A stretch of 64,000 nt of DNA. Source: Isoperla grammatica. Taxonomy: Eukaryota; Arthropoda; Insecta; Plecoptera; Perlodidae. The DNA lies in contig CAMDTW010000602.1 in assembly GCA_945910005.1 (NCBI GenBank), forward strand, positions 1-64,000, given 5' to 3'. Of this stretch, positions 1-10,732 are shown piece by piece. The notes under the pieces are model-generated. The model was not told where the DNA came from and made no database searches. It worked only from the letters and a program-made list of their open reading frames with translations. How positions within the stretch are numbered: position 1 is the first letter of the stretch; each line of letters starts with the position of its first letter. A program made the position numbers and the translations under genes.

Positions 1-10
1 AAAAAAAATA

Positions 11-40
11 ATGTTAGTGTGCATTCTGAAAGAGTATTAT
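11..40 (+). repeat. Alpha-class monomer junction (first of about 54)
   Basis: The alpha class has TAATAATGTTAGTGTGC followed by ATTCTGAAAGAGTATTATG, where other classes have AGAATTATAGGYTGC and ATTCTTCAAGAG. The upstream neighbour usually ends ACACCAACCGTTG rather than ACACCCTCCGTTG. I counted about 54 sites by eye, including 1,453, 3,191, 6,065, 9,237, 13,272, 20,149, 27,609, 39,683, 54,061 and 62,107. A subtype with ATAATAAAGTTAG and GAGTATTTTGGC follows the CCAAAGAGCA monomer (3,481; 15,848; 20,436; 31,042; 37,097; 45,421; 51,475; 58,684). Confidence 0.85.
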
Positions 41-433
41 GAAAATGCATAAATTGAGTTTTTTGGTCGTTTTTGGTTAAAATATGCATAAAATATAGAA
101 ATTGGCTGATTTTAGTCTATCTACCACAAACTTCCAGTTTTAAGAGGAATCTTGCATACGGCCGGGATTCCTTAGGGTTTCAACCAAAGTTGACAAATCG
201 TTGTTTTAAAGCGTATCAGGCTCCAATAAGCACAAATTGTCCATTTCGTCACATTTCGATAACTTCTATAGAAGTTACACTCTCCGTTGAAAAATAAGAA
301 TTATAGGCTGCATTCTTCAAGAGTATAATGAAAATGCATAAATTGAGTTTTTTCGTCGTTTTTGGTTAAAATATGCATAAAATATAGAAATTGGCTTATT
401 TTAGTCTATCTACCACAAACTTCCAGTTTTAAG

Positions 434-461
434 AGGAATCTTGCATACGGCTGGGATTCCT
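434..461. other. Conserved inverted repeat, 7-bp arms
   Basis: AGGAATC (434-440) and GATTCCT (455-461) are exact reverse complements around a 14-base centre containing GCATACGG. The pair recurs in nearly every monomer, including both the CGGCCGGG and CGGCTGGG subfamilies. It could form a small hairpin or a paired protein site; neither is shown. Confidence 0.75.
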
Positions 462-548
462 AAGGGTTTCAACCAAATTGCACAAATCGTTGTTTTAGAG
501 CGTTTCAGGCTCCAATAAGCACAATTTGTCCATTTCGTCACATTTCGA

Positions 549-566
549 TAACTTCTATAGAAGTTA
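549..566. other. 18-bp perfect palindrome of the monomer
   Basis: TAACTTCTATAGAAGTTA equals its own reverse complement. It is the commonest form at this place in the monomer. Other forms change the centre (AACTTCTTTAGAAGTT, AACTTATATACAAGTT, AACTTCTATATAAGTT, AACTTCCATAGAAGTT) but keep the outer AACTT and AAGTT arms. Monomers just before an alpha junction carry AACTACTTTAGAAGTT, which keeps only the outer four bases paired. Short dyads are common in centromeric satellites, but no function is demonstrated here. Confidence 0.85.
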
Positions 567-925
567 CACCCTCCGTCGAAAAATTAGAATTATAGGTAGC
601 ATTCTTCAAGAGTATAATGAAAATGCATAAATTAGGTTTTTCGTCGTTTTTGGTTAAAATATGCATAAAAAATAGAAATTGGCTGATTTCAGTCTATCTA
701 CCACAAACTTCCAGTTTTAAGAGGAATCTTGCATACGGCCGGGATTCCTAAGGGTTTCAACTAAAGTTGACAAATCGTTGTTTTAGAGCGTTTCAGGCTC
801 CAATAAGCACAATTTGTCCATTTCGTCACATTTCGATAACTTCTATAGAAGTAACACCCTCCGTCGAAAAAAAAAGAATTATAGGTTGCATTCTTCAAGA
901 GTATAATGAAAATGCATAAATTGAG

Positions 926-968
926 TTTTTTCGTCGTTTTTGGTTAAAATATGCATAAAAAATAGAAA
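926..968. other. Helically phased A/T tracts
   Basis: In this monomer, T or A runs start at 926 (T6), 937 (T5), 946 (A4), 957 (A6) and 966 (A3), spaced 11, 9, 11 and 9 bases. That is close to one helical turn, the arrangement known to give intrinsic DNA curvature. The same layout occurs in most monomers. A role in nucleosome placement is inference. Confidence 0.65.
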
Positions 969-2618
969 TTGGCTGATATCAGTCTATCTACCACAAACTT
1001 CCAGTTTTAAGAGGAATCTTGCATACGGCCGGGATTCCTAAGGGTTTCAACCAAAGTTGACAAATCGTGTTTTTAGAGCGTTTCAGGCTCCAATAAGCAC
1101 AATTTGTCTATTTCGTCACATTTCGATAACTTCTATAGAAGTTATACCCTCCGTCGAAAAATAAGAATTATAGGTTGCATTCTTCAAGAGTATAATGAAA
1201 ATGCATAAATTGAGTTTTTTCGTGTTTTTGGTTAAAATATGCATAAAAAATAGAAATTGGCTGATTTTAGTCTATCTACCACAAACTTCCAGTTTTAAGA
1301 GGAATCTTGCATACGGCTGGGATTCCTAAGGGTTTCAACCAAAGTTGACAAATCGTTGTTTTAGAGCGTTTCAGGCTCCAATAAGCACAATTTGTCCATT
1401 TCGTCACCTTTCGATAACTACTTTAGAAGTTACACCAACCGTTGAAAAATAATAATGTTAGTGTGCATTCTGAAAGAGTATTATGAAAATGCATAAATTG
1501 AGTTTTTTTGGCGTTTTTGGTTTAAATATGCATTAAATATAGAAATTGGCTGATTTTAGTCTATCTACCACAAACTTCCAGTTTTAAGAGGAATCTTGCA
1601 TACGGCTGGGATTCCTAAGGGTTTCAACCAAATTGCACAAATCGTTGTTTTAGAGCGTTTCAGGCTCCAATAAGCACAATTTGTCCATTTCGTCACATTT
1701 CGATAACTTCTATAGAAGTTACACCCTCCGTTGAAAAATAAGAATTATATTTTGCATTCTTCAAGAGTATTATGAAAATGCATAAATTGAGTTTTTTGGT
1801 CGTTTTTGGTTTAAAATATGGATAAAATATAGAAATTGGCTGATTTCAGTCTATCTACTACAAACTTCGACTTTTAAGAGGAATCTTGCATACAGCTGGG
1901 ATTCCTAAGTGTTTCAACCAAAGTTGACAAATCGTTGTTTTAGAGCGTTTCAGGCTCCAATAAGCACAATTTGTCCATTTCGTCACATTTCGATTACTTC
2001 TATAGAAGTTACACCCTCCGTTGAAAAATAAGAATTATAGGCTGCATTCTTCAAGAGTATAATGAAAATGCATAAATTGAGTTTTTTCGTCGTATTGGTT
2101 AAAATATGCATAAAATATAGAATTTGGCTGATTTTAGTCTATCTACCACAAACTTCCAGTTTTAAAAGGAATCTTGCATACGGCTGGGATTCCTAAGGGT
2201 TTCAACCAAATTGCACAAATCGTTGTTTTAGAGCGTTTCAGGCTCCAATAAGCACAATTTGTCCATTTCGTCACATTTCGATAACTTCTATAGAAGTTAC
2301 ACCCTCCGTCGAAAAATAAGAATTATAGGTTGCATTCTTCAAGAGTATAATGAAAATGCATAAATTGAGTTTTTTCGTCGTTTTTGGTTAAAATATGCAT
2401 AAAAAATAGAATTTGGCTGATTTCAGTCTATCTACCACAAACTTCGAGTTTTAAGAGGAATCTTGCATACGGCTGGGATTCCTAAGGGTTTCAACCAAAT
2501 TGCACAAATCGTTGTTTTAGAGCGTTTCAGGCTCCAATAAGCACAATTTGTCCATTTCGTCACATTTCGATAACTTCTATAGAAGTTACACCCTCCGTTG
2601 AAAAATAAGAATTATAGG

Positions 2619-3190
2619 CTGCATTCTTCAAGAGTATAATGAAAATGCATAAATTGAGTTATTCGTCGTTTTTGGTTAAAATATGCATAAAATATAGAAA
2701 TTGGCTGATTTTAGTCTATCTACCACAAACTTCCAGTTTTAAGAGGAATCTTGCATACGGCTGGGATTCCTGAGGGTTTCAACCAAATTGCACAAATCGT
2801 TGTTTTAGAGCGTTTCAGGCTCCAATAAGCACAATTTGTCCATTTCGTCACATTTCGATAACTTCTATAGAAGTAACACCCTCCGTCGAAAAATAAGAAT
2901 TATAGGTTGCATTCTTCAAGAGTATAATGAAAATGTATAAATTGAGTTTTTTCGTCGTTTTTGGTTAAAATATGCATAAAAAATAGAAATTGGCTGATTT
3001 CAGTCCATCTACCACAAACTTCCAGTTTTAAGAGGAATCTTGCATACGGCTGGGATTCCTAAGGGTTTCAACCAAAGTTGACAAATCGTTGTTTTAGAGC
3101 GTTTCAGGCTCCAATAAGCACAATTTGTCCATTTCGTCACATTTCGATAACTACTTTAGAAGTTACACCAACCGTTGAAAAATAATAATG
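2619..3190 (+). repeat. Two linking monomers, beta and gamma-like
   Basis: Two ordinary monomers connect the first block to module X. The first has a contracted GAGTTATTCGTCG and the AATTGCACAAATC marker. The second has AAAATGTATAAATTG and the AAGTTGACAAATC marker, and ends in the AACTACTTTAGAAG form that precedes an alpha junction. The same GTATAAATTG monomer precedes alpha units at 13,019, 23,931, 36,551, 41,722, 43,730, 50,930 and 58,139. Nothing but satellite is present. Confidence 0.8.
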
Positions 3191-6064
3191 TTAGTGTGCA
3201 TTCTGAAAGAGTATTATGAAAATGCATAAATTGAGTTTTTTTGGTCGTTTTTGGTTAAAATATGCATAAAATATAGAAATTGGCTGATTTTAGTCTATCT
3301 ACCACAAACTTCCAGTTTTAAGAGGAATCTTGCATACGGCTGGGATTCCTAAGGGTTTCAACCAAATTGCACAAATCGTTGTTTTAGAGCGTTTCAGGCT
3401 CCAAAGAGCACAATTTGTCCATTTCGTCACATTTCGATAACTTCTATAGAAGTTACACCAACTGTTGAAAAATAATAAAGTTAGTGTGCATTCTGAAAGA
3501 GTATTATGAAAATGCATAAATTGAGTATTTTGGCTTTTTTTTTTTAAATATGCATAAAATATAGAAATTGGCTGATTTTAGTCTATCTTCCACAAACAAT
3601 CAGTTTTAAGAGGAATCTTGCATACGGCTGTGATTCCTAAGGGTTTCAACCGAATTGCACAAATCGTTGTTTAAGAGCGTTTCAGGCTCCAATAAGCACA
3701 ATTTGTCCATTTCGTCACATTTCGATAACTTCTTTAGAAGTTACACCCTCCGTTGAAAAATAAGAATTATAGGTTGCATTCTTCAAGAGTATTATGAAAA
3801 TGCATAAATTGAGTTTTTTGGTCGTTTTTGAATAAAATATGCATAAAATATAGAAATTGGCTGATTTTAGTCTATCTACTTCAAACTTCCATTTTTCAGA
3901 GGAATCTTGCATACGGATGGGATTCCTAAGGGTTTCAACCAAATTGCACAAATCGTTGTTTTAGAGCGTTTCAGGCTCCAATCAAAGCACAATTTGTCCA
4001 TTTCGTCACATTTCGATAACTTCTTTAGAAGTTACACCCTCCGATGAAAAATAAGAATTATAGTTTTTATTCTTATGCATAAATTGAGGTTTTAAGTCGT
4101 TTTTGGTTAAAATATGCATAAAATATAGAAATTGGCTGATTTTAGTCTATCTACCACAAACTTCCAGTTTTAAGAGGAATCTTGCATACGGCTGGGATTC
4201 CTAAGGGTTTCAACCAAATTGCACAAATCGTTGTTTTTGAGCGTTTCAGGCTCCAATAAGCACAATTTGTCCATTTCGTCACATTTCGATAACTTCTATA
4301 GAAGTTACACCCTCCGTTGAAAAATAAGAATTATAGGTTGCATTCTTCAAGAGTATTATGAAAATGCATATATTGAGTTTTTTGGTCGTTTTTGGTTAAA
4401 ATATGGATAAAATATAGAAATTGGCTGATTTCAGTCTATCTACCACATACTTCCAGTTTTAAGAGGAATCTTGCATACGGCTGGGATTCCTTAGGGTTTC
4501 AACCAAAGTTGACAAATCGTTGTTTTAGAGCGTTTTAGGCTCCAATAAGCACAATTTGTCCATTATGTCACATTTCGATAACTACTTTAGAAGTTACACC
4601 AACCGTTGAAAAATAATAATGTTAGTGTGCATTCTGAAAGAGTATTATAAAAATGCATAAATTGAGTTTTTTGGTCATTTTGGTTAAAATATGCATACAA
4701 TATAGAAATTGGCTGATTTTAGTCTATCTACCACAAACTTCCAGTTTTAAGAGGAATCTTGCATACGGCCGGGATTCCTAAGGGTTTCAACCAAAGTTGA
4801 CAAATCGTTGTTTTAGAGCGTTTTAGGCTCCAATAAGCACAATTTGTCCATTTCGTCACATTTCGATAACTTCTATAGAAGTAACACCCTCCGTTGAAAA
4901 ATAAGAATTATAGGCTGCATTCTTCAAGAGTATAATGAAAATGCATAAATTGAGTTTTTTCGTCGTTTTTGGTTAAAATATGCATAATATATAGAAATTG
5001 GCTTATTTTAGTCTATCTACCACAAACTTCCAGTTTTAAGAGGAATCTTGCATATGGCTGGGATTCCTAAGGGTTTCAACCAAATTGCACAAATCGTTGT
5101 TTTAGAGCGTTTCAGGCTCCAATAAGCACAATTTGTCCATTTCGTCACATTTCGATAACTTCTATAGAAGTTACACCCTCCGTCGAAAAATTAGAATTAT
5201 AGGTAGCATTCTTCAAGAGTATAATGAAAATGCATAAATTGAGTTTTTTCGTCGTTTTTGGTTAAAATATGCATAAAAAATAGAAATTGGCTGATTTCAG
5301 TCTATCTACCACAAACTTCCAGTTTTAAGAGGAATCTTGCATACGGCCGGGATTCCTAAGGGTTTCAACCAAAGTTGACAAATCGTTGTTTTAGAGCGTT
5401 TCAGTCTCCAATAAGCACAATTTGTCCATTTCGTCACATTTCGATAACTTCTATAGAAGTTACACCCTCCGCCAAAAAATAAGAATTATAGGTTGCATTC
5501 TTCAAGAGTATAATGAAAATGCATAAATTGAGTTTTTTCGTCGTTTTTGGTTAAAATATGCATAAAAAAAAGAAATTGGCTGATTTCAGTCTATCTACCA
5601 CAAACTTCCAGTTTTAAGAGGAATCTTGCATACGGCCGGGATTCCTAAGGGTTTCAACCAAAGTTGACAAATCGTGTTTTTAGAGCGTTTCAGGCTCCAA
5701 TAAGCACAATTTGTCCATTTCGTCACATTTCGATAACTTCTATAGAAGTTACACCCTCCGTTGAAAAATAAGAAGTATAGGCTGCATTCTTCAAGAGTAT
5801 AATGAAAATGCATAAATTGAGTTTTTTCGTCGTTTTTGGTTAAAATATGCATAAAATATAGAAATTGGCTGATTTCAGTCTATCTACCACAAACTTCCAG
5901 TTTTAAGAGGAATCTTGCATACGGCTGGGATTCCTAAGGGTTTTAACCAAAGTTGACAAATCGTTGTTTTAGAGCGTTTCAGGCTCCAATAAGCACAATT
6001 TTTCCATTTTGTCATATTTCGATAACTACTTTAGAAGTTACACCAACCGTTGAAAAAAAATAAT
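3191..6064 (+). repeat. Module X, copy 1 (full length, about 2.87 kb)
   Basis: Module X opens with an alpha monomer carrying CCAAAGAGCA (3,411). It then has the alpha subtype with ACAATCAGTTTTAAG and GCTGTGATTCC, a gamma monomer with CCATTTTTCAG, CGGATGGG and CCAATCAAAGCAC, the delta monomer, a GCATATATTGAG gamma monomer, alpha, beta with ATAATATATAG, then monomers with TTAGAATTATAGGTAGC, CAGTCTCCAATAAG, ATCGTGTTTTTAG and AGAAGTATAG. Start to next alpha is 2,874 bp, against 2,875 for the copies at 36,808 and 51,186. A local change here is the stretched run TTTTTTTTTTAAATATG near 3,537. Confidence 0.9.
4061..4100 (+). repeat. Delta-class short monomer junction (first of 19)
   Basis: Here ATAGTTTTTATTCTTATGC replaces the usual junction. 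Relative to gamma monomers 16 bases are missing between ATTCTT and ATGCATAAATTG, and the next segment reads GAGGTTTTAAGTCG. Anchor spacing across this monomer is 275 (3,899 to 4,174): 289 less 16, plus a 2-base insertion at CCAATCAAAGCAC. By eye there are 19 sites, near 4,061; 8,677; 10,973; 14,139; 16,717; 18,722; 21,304; 25,043; 27,049; 28,480; 30,195; 31,624; 37,680; 40,552; 42,559; 44,563; 46,003; 52,057 and 59,236. Confidence 0.9.
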
Positions 6065-8670
6065 GTTAGTGTGCATTCTGAAAGAGTATTATGAAAATGC
6101 ATAAATTGAGTTTTTTGGTCGTTTTTGGTTAAAATATGCATAAAATATAGAAATTGGCTGATTTTAGTCTATCTACCACAAACTTCCAGTTTTAAGAGGA
6201 ATCTTGCATACGGCCGGGATTCCTTAGGGTTTCAACCAAAGTTGACAAATCGTTGTTTTAAAGCGTATCAGGCTCCAATAAGCACAAATTGTCCATTTCG
6301 TCACATTTCGATAACTTCTATAGAAGTTACACCCTCCGTTGAAAAATAAGAATTATAGGCTGCATTCTTCAAGAGTATAATGAAAATGCATAAATTGAGT
6401 TTTTTCGTCGTTTTTGGTTAAAATATGCATAAAATATAGAAATTGGCTTATTTTAGTCTATCTACCACAAACTTCCAGTTTTAAGAGGAATCTTGCATAC
6501 GGCTGGGATTCCTAAGGGTTTCAACCAAATTGCACAAATCGTTGTTTTAGAGCGTTTCAGGCTCCAATAAGCACAATTTGTCCATTTCGTCACATTTCGA
6601 TAACTTCTATAGAAGTTACACCCTCCGTCGAAAAATTAGAATTATAGGTAGCATTCTTCAAGAGTATAATGAAAATGCATAAATTAGGTTTTTCGTCGTT
6701 TTTGGTTAAAATATGCATAAAAAATAGAAATTGGCTGATTTCAGTCTATCTACCACAAACTTCCAGTTTTAAGAGGAATCTTGCATACGGCCGGGATTCC
6801 TAAGGGTTTCAACTAAAGTTGACAAATCGTTGTTTTAGAGCGTTTCAGGCTCCAATAAGCACAATTTGTCCATTTCGTCACATTTCGATAACTTCTATAG
6901 AAGTAACACCCTCCGTCGAAAAAAAAAGAATTATAGGTTGCATTCTTCAAGAGTATAATGAAAATGCATAAATTGAGTTTTTTCGTCGTTTTTGGTTAAA
7001 ATATGCATAAAAAATAGAAATTGGCTGATATCAGTCTATCTACCACAAACTTCCAGTTTTAAGAGGAATCTTGCATACGGCCGGGATTCCTAAGGGTTTC
7101 AACCAAAGTTGACAAATCGTGTTTTTAGAGCGTTTCAGGCTCCAATAAGCACAATTTGTCTATTTCGTCACATTTCGATAACTTCTATAGAAGTTATACC
7201 CTCCGTCGAAAAATAAGAATTATAGGTTGCATTCTTCAAGAGTATAATGAAAATGCATAAATTGAGTTTTTTCGTCGTTTTTGGTTAAAATATGCATAAA
7301 AAATAGAAATTGGCTGATTTTAGTCTATCTACCACAAACTTCCAGTTTTAAGAGGAATCTTGCATACGGCTGGGATTCCTAAGGGTTTCAACCAAAGTTG
7401 ACAAATCGTTGTTTTAGAGCGTTTCAGGCTCCAATAAGCACAATTTGTCCATTTCGTCACCTTTCGATAACTACTTTAGAAGTTACACCAACCGTTGAAA
7501 AATAATAATGTTAGTGTGCATTCTGAAAGAGTATTATGAAAATGCATAAATTGAGTTTTTTTGGCGTTTTTGGTTTAAATATGCATTAAATATAGAAATT
7601 GGCTGATTTTAGTCTATCTACCACAAACTTCCAGTTTTAAGAGGAATCTTGCATACGGCTGGGATTCCTAAGGGTTTCAACCAAATTGCACAAATCGTTG
7701 TTTTAGAGCGTTTCAGGCTCCAATAAGCACAATTTGTCCATTTCGTCACATTTCGATAACGTCTATAGAAGTTACACCCTCCGTTGAAAAATAAGAATTA
7801 TATTTTGCATTCTTCAAGAGTATTATGAAAATGCATAAATTGAGTTTTTTGGTCGTTTTTGGTTAAAATATGGATAAAATATAGAAATTGGCTGATTTCA
7901 GTCTATCTACTACAAACTTCGACTTTTAAGAGGAATCTTGCATACAGCTGGGATTCCTAAGTGTTTCAACCAAAGTTGACAAATCGTTGTTTTAGAGCGT
8001 TTCAGGCTCCAATAAGCACAATTTGTCCATTTCGTCACATTTCGATTACTTCTATAGAAGTTACACCCTCCGTTGAAAAATAAGAATTATAGGCTGCATT
8101 CTTCAAGAGTATAATGAAAATGCATAAATTGAGTTTTTTCGTCGTATTGGTTAAAATATGCATAAAATATAGAATTTGGCTGATTTTAGTCTATCTACCA
8201 CAAACTTCCAGTTTTAAAAGGAATCTTGCATACGGCTGGGATTCCTAAGGGTTTCAACCAAATTGCACAAATCGTTGTTTTAGAGCGTTTCAGGCTCCAA
8301 TAAGCACAATTTGTCCATTTCGTCACATTTCGATAACTTCTATAGAAGTTACACCCTCCGTCGAAAAATAAGAATTATAGGTTGCATTCTTCAAGAGTAT
8401 AATGAAAATGCATAAATTGAGTTTTTTCGTCGTTTTTGGTTAAAATATGCATAAAAAATAGAATTTGGCTGATTTCAGTCTATCTACCACAAACTTCGAG
8501 TTTTAAGAGGAATCTTGCATACGGCTGGGATTCCTAAGGGTTTCAACCAAATTGCACAAATCGTTGTTTTAGAGCGTTTCAGGCTCCAATAAGCACAATT
8601 TGTCCATTTCGTCACATTTCGATAACTTCTATAGAAGTTACACCCTCCGTTGAAAAATAAGAATTATAGG
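6053..8670 (+). repeat. Nine-monomer HOR block, copy 2
   Basis: Second copy of 1-2,618. It opens GTTGAAAAAAAATAATG and keeps the same order of variant monomers. The match stops at 8,670: copy 1 continues into a beta junction (ATAGGCTGC), while this copy reads ATAGGTTGCATAG and then delta sequence. The right edge is therefore a recombination joint. Confidence 0.9.
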
Positions 8671-10682
8671 TTGCATAGTTTTTATTCTTATGCATAAATT
8701 GAGGTTTTATGTCGTTTTTGGTTAAAATATGCATAAAATATAGAAATTGGCTGATTTTAGTCTATCTACCACAAACTTCCAGTTTTAAGAGGAATCTTGC
8801 ATACGGCTGGGATTCCTAAGGGTTTCAACCAAATTGCACAAATCGTTGTTTGTGAGCGTTTCAGGCTCCAATAAGCACAATTTGTCCATTTCGTCACATT
8901 TTGATAACTTCTATAGAAGTTACACCCTCCGTTGAAAAATAAGAATTATAGGTTGCATTCTTCAAGAGTATTATGAAAATGCATATATAGAGTTTTTTGG
9001 TCGTTTTTGGTTAAAATATGGATAAAATATAGAAATTGGCTGATTTCAGTCTATCTACCACATACTTCCAGTTTTAAGAGGAATCTTGCATACGGCTGGG
9101 ATTCCTAAGGGTTTCAACCAAAGTTGACAAATCGTTGTTTTAGAGCGTTTTAGGCTCCAATAAGCACAATTTGTCCATTATGTCACATTTCGATAACTAC
9201 TTTAGAAGTAACACCAACCGTTGAAAAATAATAATGTTAGTGTGCATTCTGAAAGAGTATTATGAAAATGCATAAATTGAGTTTTTTTGGCGTTTTTGGT
9301 TTAAATATGCATAAAATATAGAAATTGGCTGATTTTAGTCTATCTACCACAAACTTCCAGTTTTAAGAGGAATCTTGCATACGGCTGGGATTCCTAAGGG
9401 TTTCAACCAAAGTTGACAAATCGTTGTTTTAGAGCGTTTTAGGCTCCAATAAGCACAATTTGTCCATTATGTCACATTTCGATAACTACTTTAGAAGTTA
9501 CACCAACCGTTGAAAAATAATAATGTTAGTGTGCATTCTGAAAGAGTAATATGAAAATGCATAAATTGAGTTTTTTGGTCGATTTTGGTTAAAATATGCA
9601 TACAATATAGAAATTGGCTGATTTTAGTCTATCTACCACAAACTTCCAGTTTTAAGAGGAATCTTGCATACGGCCGGGATTCCTAAGGGTTTCAACCAAA
9701 GTTGACAAATCGTTGTTAAAGAGCGTTTCAGGCTCCAATAAGCACAATTTGTCCATTTCGTCACATTTCGATAACTTCTATAGAAGTTACACCCTCCGTT
9801 GAAAAATAAGAATTATAGGCTGCATTCTTCAAGAGTATAATGAAAATGCATACATTGAGTTTTTTCGTCGTTTTTGGTTAAAATATGCATAAAATATAGA
9901 AATTGGCTGATTGTAATCTATCTACCACAAACTTCCAGTTTTAAGAGGAATCTTGCATACGGCTGGGATTCCTAAGGGTTTCAACCAAATTGCACAAATC
10001 GTTGTTTTAGAGCGTTTCAGGCTCCAATAAGCACAATTTGTCCATTTCGTCACATTTCGATAACTTCTATAGAAGTTATACCCTCCGTCGAAAAATAAGA
10101 ATTATAGGTTGCATTCTTCAAGAGTATAATAAAAATGCATAAATTGAGTTTTTTCGTCGTTTTTGGTTAAAATATGCATGAAAAATAGAAATTGGCTGAT
10201 TTCAGTCTATCTACCACAAACTTCCAGTTTTAAGAGGAATCTTGCATACGGCTGGGATTCCTAAGGGTTTCAACCAAAGTTGACAAATCGTTGTTTTAGA
10301 GCGTTTCAGGCTCCAATAAGAACAATTTGTCCATTTCGTCACATTTCGATAACTTCTATAGAAGTTACACCCTAAGTTGAAAAATAAGAATTATATTTTG
10401 CATTCTTCAAGAGTATTATGAAAATGCATAAATTGAGTTTTTTTGGCGTTTTTGGTTTAAATATGCATAAAATATAGAAATTGGCTGATTTTAGTCTATC
10501 TACCACAAACTTCCAGTTTTAAGAGGAATCTTGCATACGGCTGGGATTCCTAAGGGTTTCAACCAAATTGCACAAATCGTTGTTTTAGAGCGTTTCAGGC
10601 TCCAATAAGCACAATTTGTCCATTTCGTCACATTTCGATAACTTTTATAGAAGTTACACCCTCCATTGAAAAATAAGAATTA

Positions 10683-10732
10683 TAGTTTTTATTCTTCAAG
10701 AGTATTATGAAAATGCATAAATTGAGGTTTTT
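10683..10732 (+). repeat. Intermediate gamma/delta monomer junction
   Basis: This junction reads ATAGTTTTTATTCTTCAAG and, further on, ATTGAGGTTTTTGTTCG. It has the delta-type TTTTTATTC and GAGGTTTT changes but keeps the CAAGAGTATTATGAAA stretch that true delta monomers lack. It is the only such junction I found. It may be a surviving ancestor of delta, or a recombinant of gamma and delta. Confidence 0.8.

Larger units (their letters stand above)
433..720 (+). repeat. Reference satellite monomer (288 bp)
   Basis: One monomer, phased from GAGGAATC to the base before the next GAGGAATC. It has 100 G+C of 288 (hand count) and 9 CpG, close to the 8 to 9 expected from that composition. In order it holds an inverted repeat (434-461), the AATTGCACAAATC subfamily marker, the CATTTCGTCACATTTCG direct repeat, an 18-bp palindrome (549-566), the class junction (around 590-620), and an A/T-tract region next to ATGCATAAA. 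The first half is richer in G+C than the second. I see no convincing similarity between its two halves, so there is no sign that it arose as a dimer. Confidence 0.95.
1..2618 (+). repeat. Nine-monomer HOR block, copy 1
   Basis: This block matches 6,053-8,670 almost base for base at an offset of 6,052. The offset becomes 6,053 between about 1,222 (one missing C in CGTGTTTTTGG) and about 1,808 (one extra T in GGTTTAAAATATGG), then returns to 6,052. Shared rare variants include CTGATATCAG, CGTCACCTTTCG, ATATTTTGCATTC, TACAGCTGGGATTCCTAAGTG and CGTCGTATTGG. The offset fits 21 monomers, one of them the short delta type. Confidence 0.9.

Noticed and set aside
172..184. Telomere-like TTAGGGTTT in monomers reading CCTTAGGGTTTC
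   Set aside because: Only a little over one plant-type telomere unit, never in tandem, and most monomers read CTAAGGGTTTC. Chance resemblance.
73..297. Recurrent 74-codon plus-strand open frame in alpha monomers
   Set aside because: Same reason: a chance open stretch across one monomer that ends in the AAAAATAA of the repeat. Identity between copies reflects recent duplication, not protein constraint.
530..548. A true CENP-B box
   Set aside because: Three of the nine fixed positions fail and the flanking CGGG is missing. I keep it only as a weak resemblance in the findings.
640..680. TATA-like promoter in ATGCATAAAATATAG
   Set aside because: AT-rich satellite gives such words by chance in every monomer, and no gene or transcript unit lies downstream.
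433..720. Monomer as an old dimer of about 145 bp (nucleosome size)
   Set aside because: Comparing the halves by eye at a shift of about 144 shows only short shared words such as TTGCAT. No alignment supports a dimer.
5595..5852. Recurrent 85-codon minus-strand open frame, present in about ten near-identical copies
   Set aside because: It lies wholly inside satellite monomers. It is open because one class reads AGAAGTATAG, which turns a TAA into TAC on the minus strand, and CGTGTTTTTAG nearby. Its copy number follows the HOR copies, there is no coding signature, and the other classes have stops.
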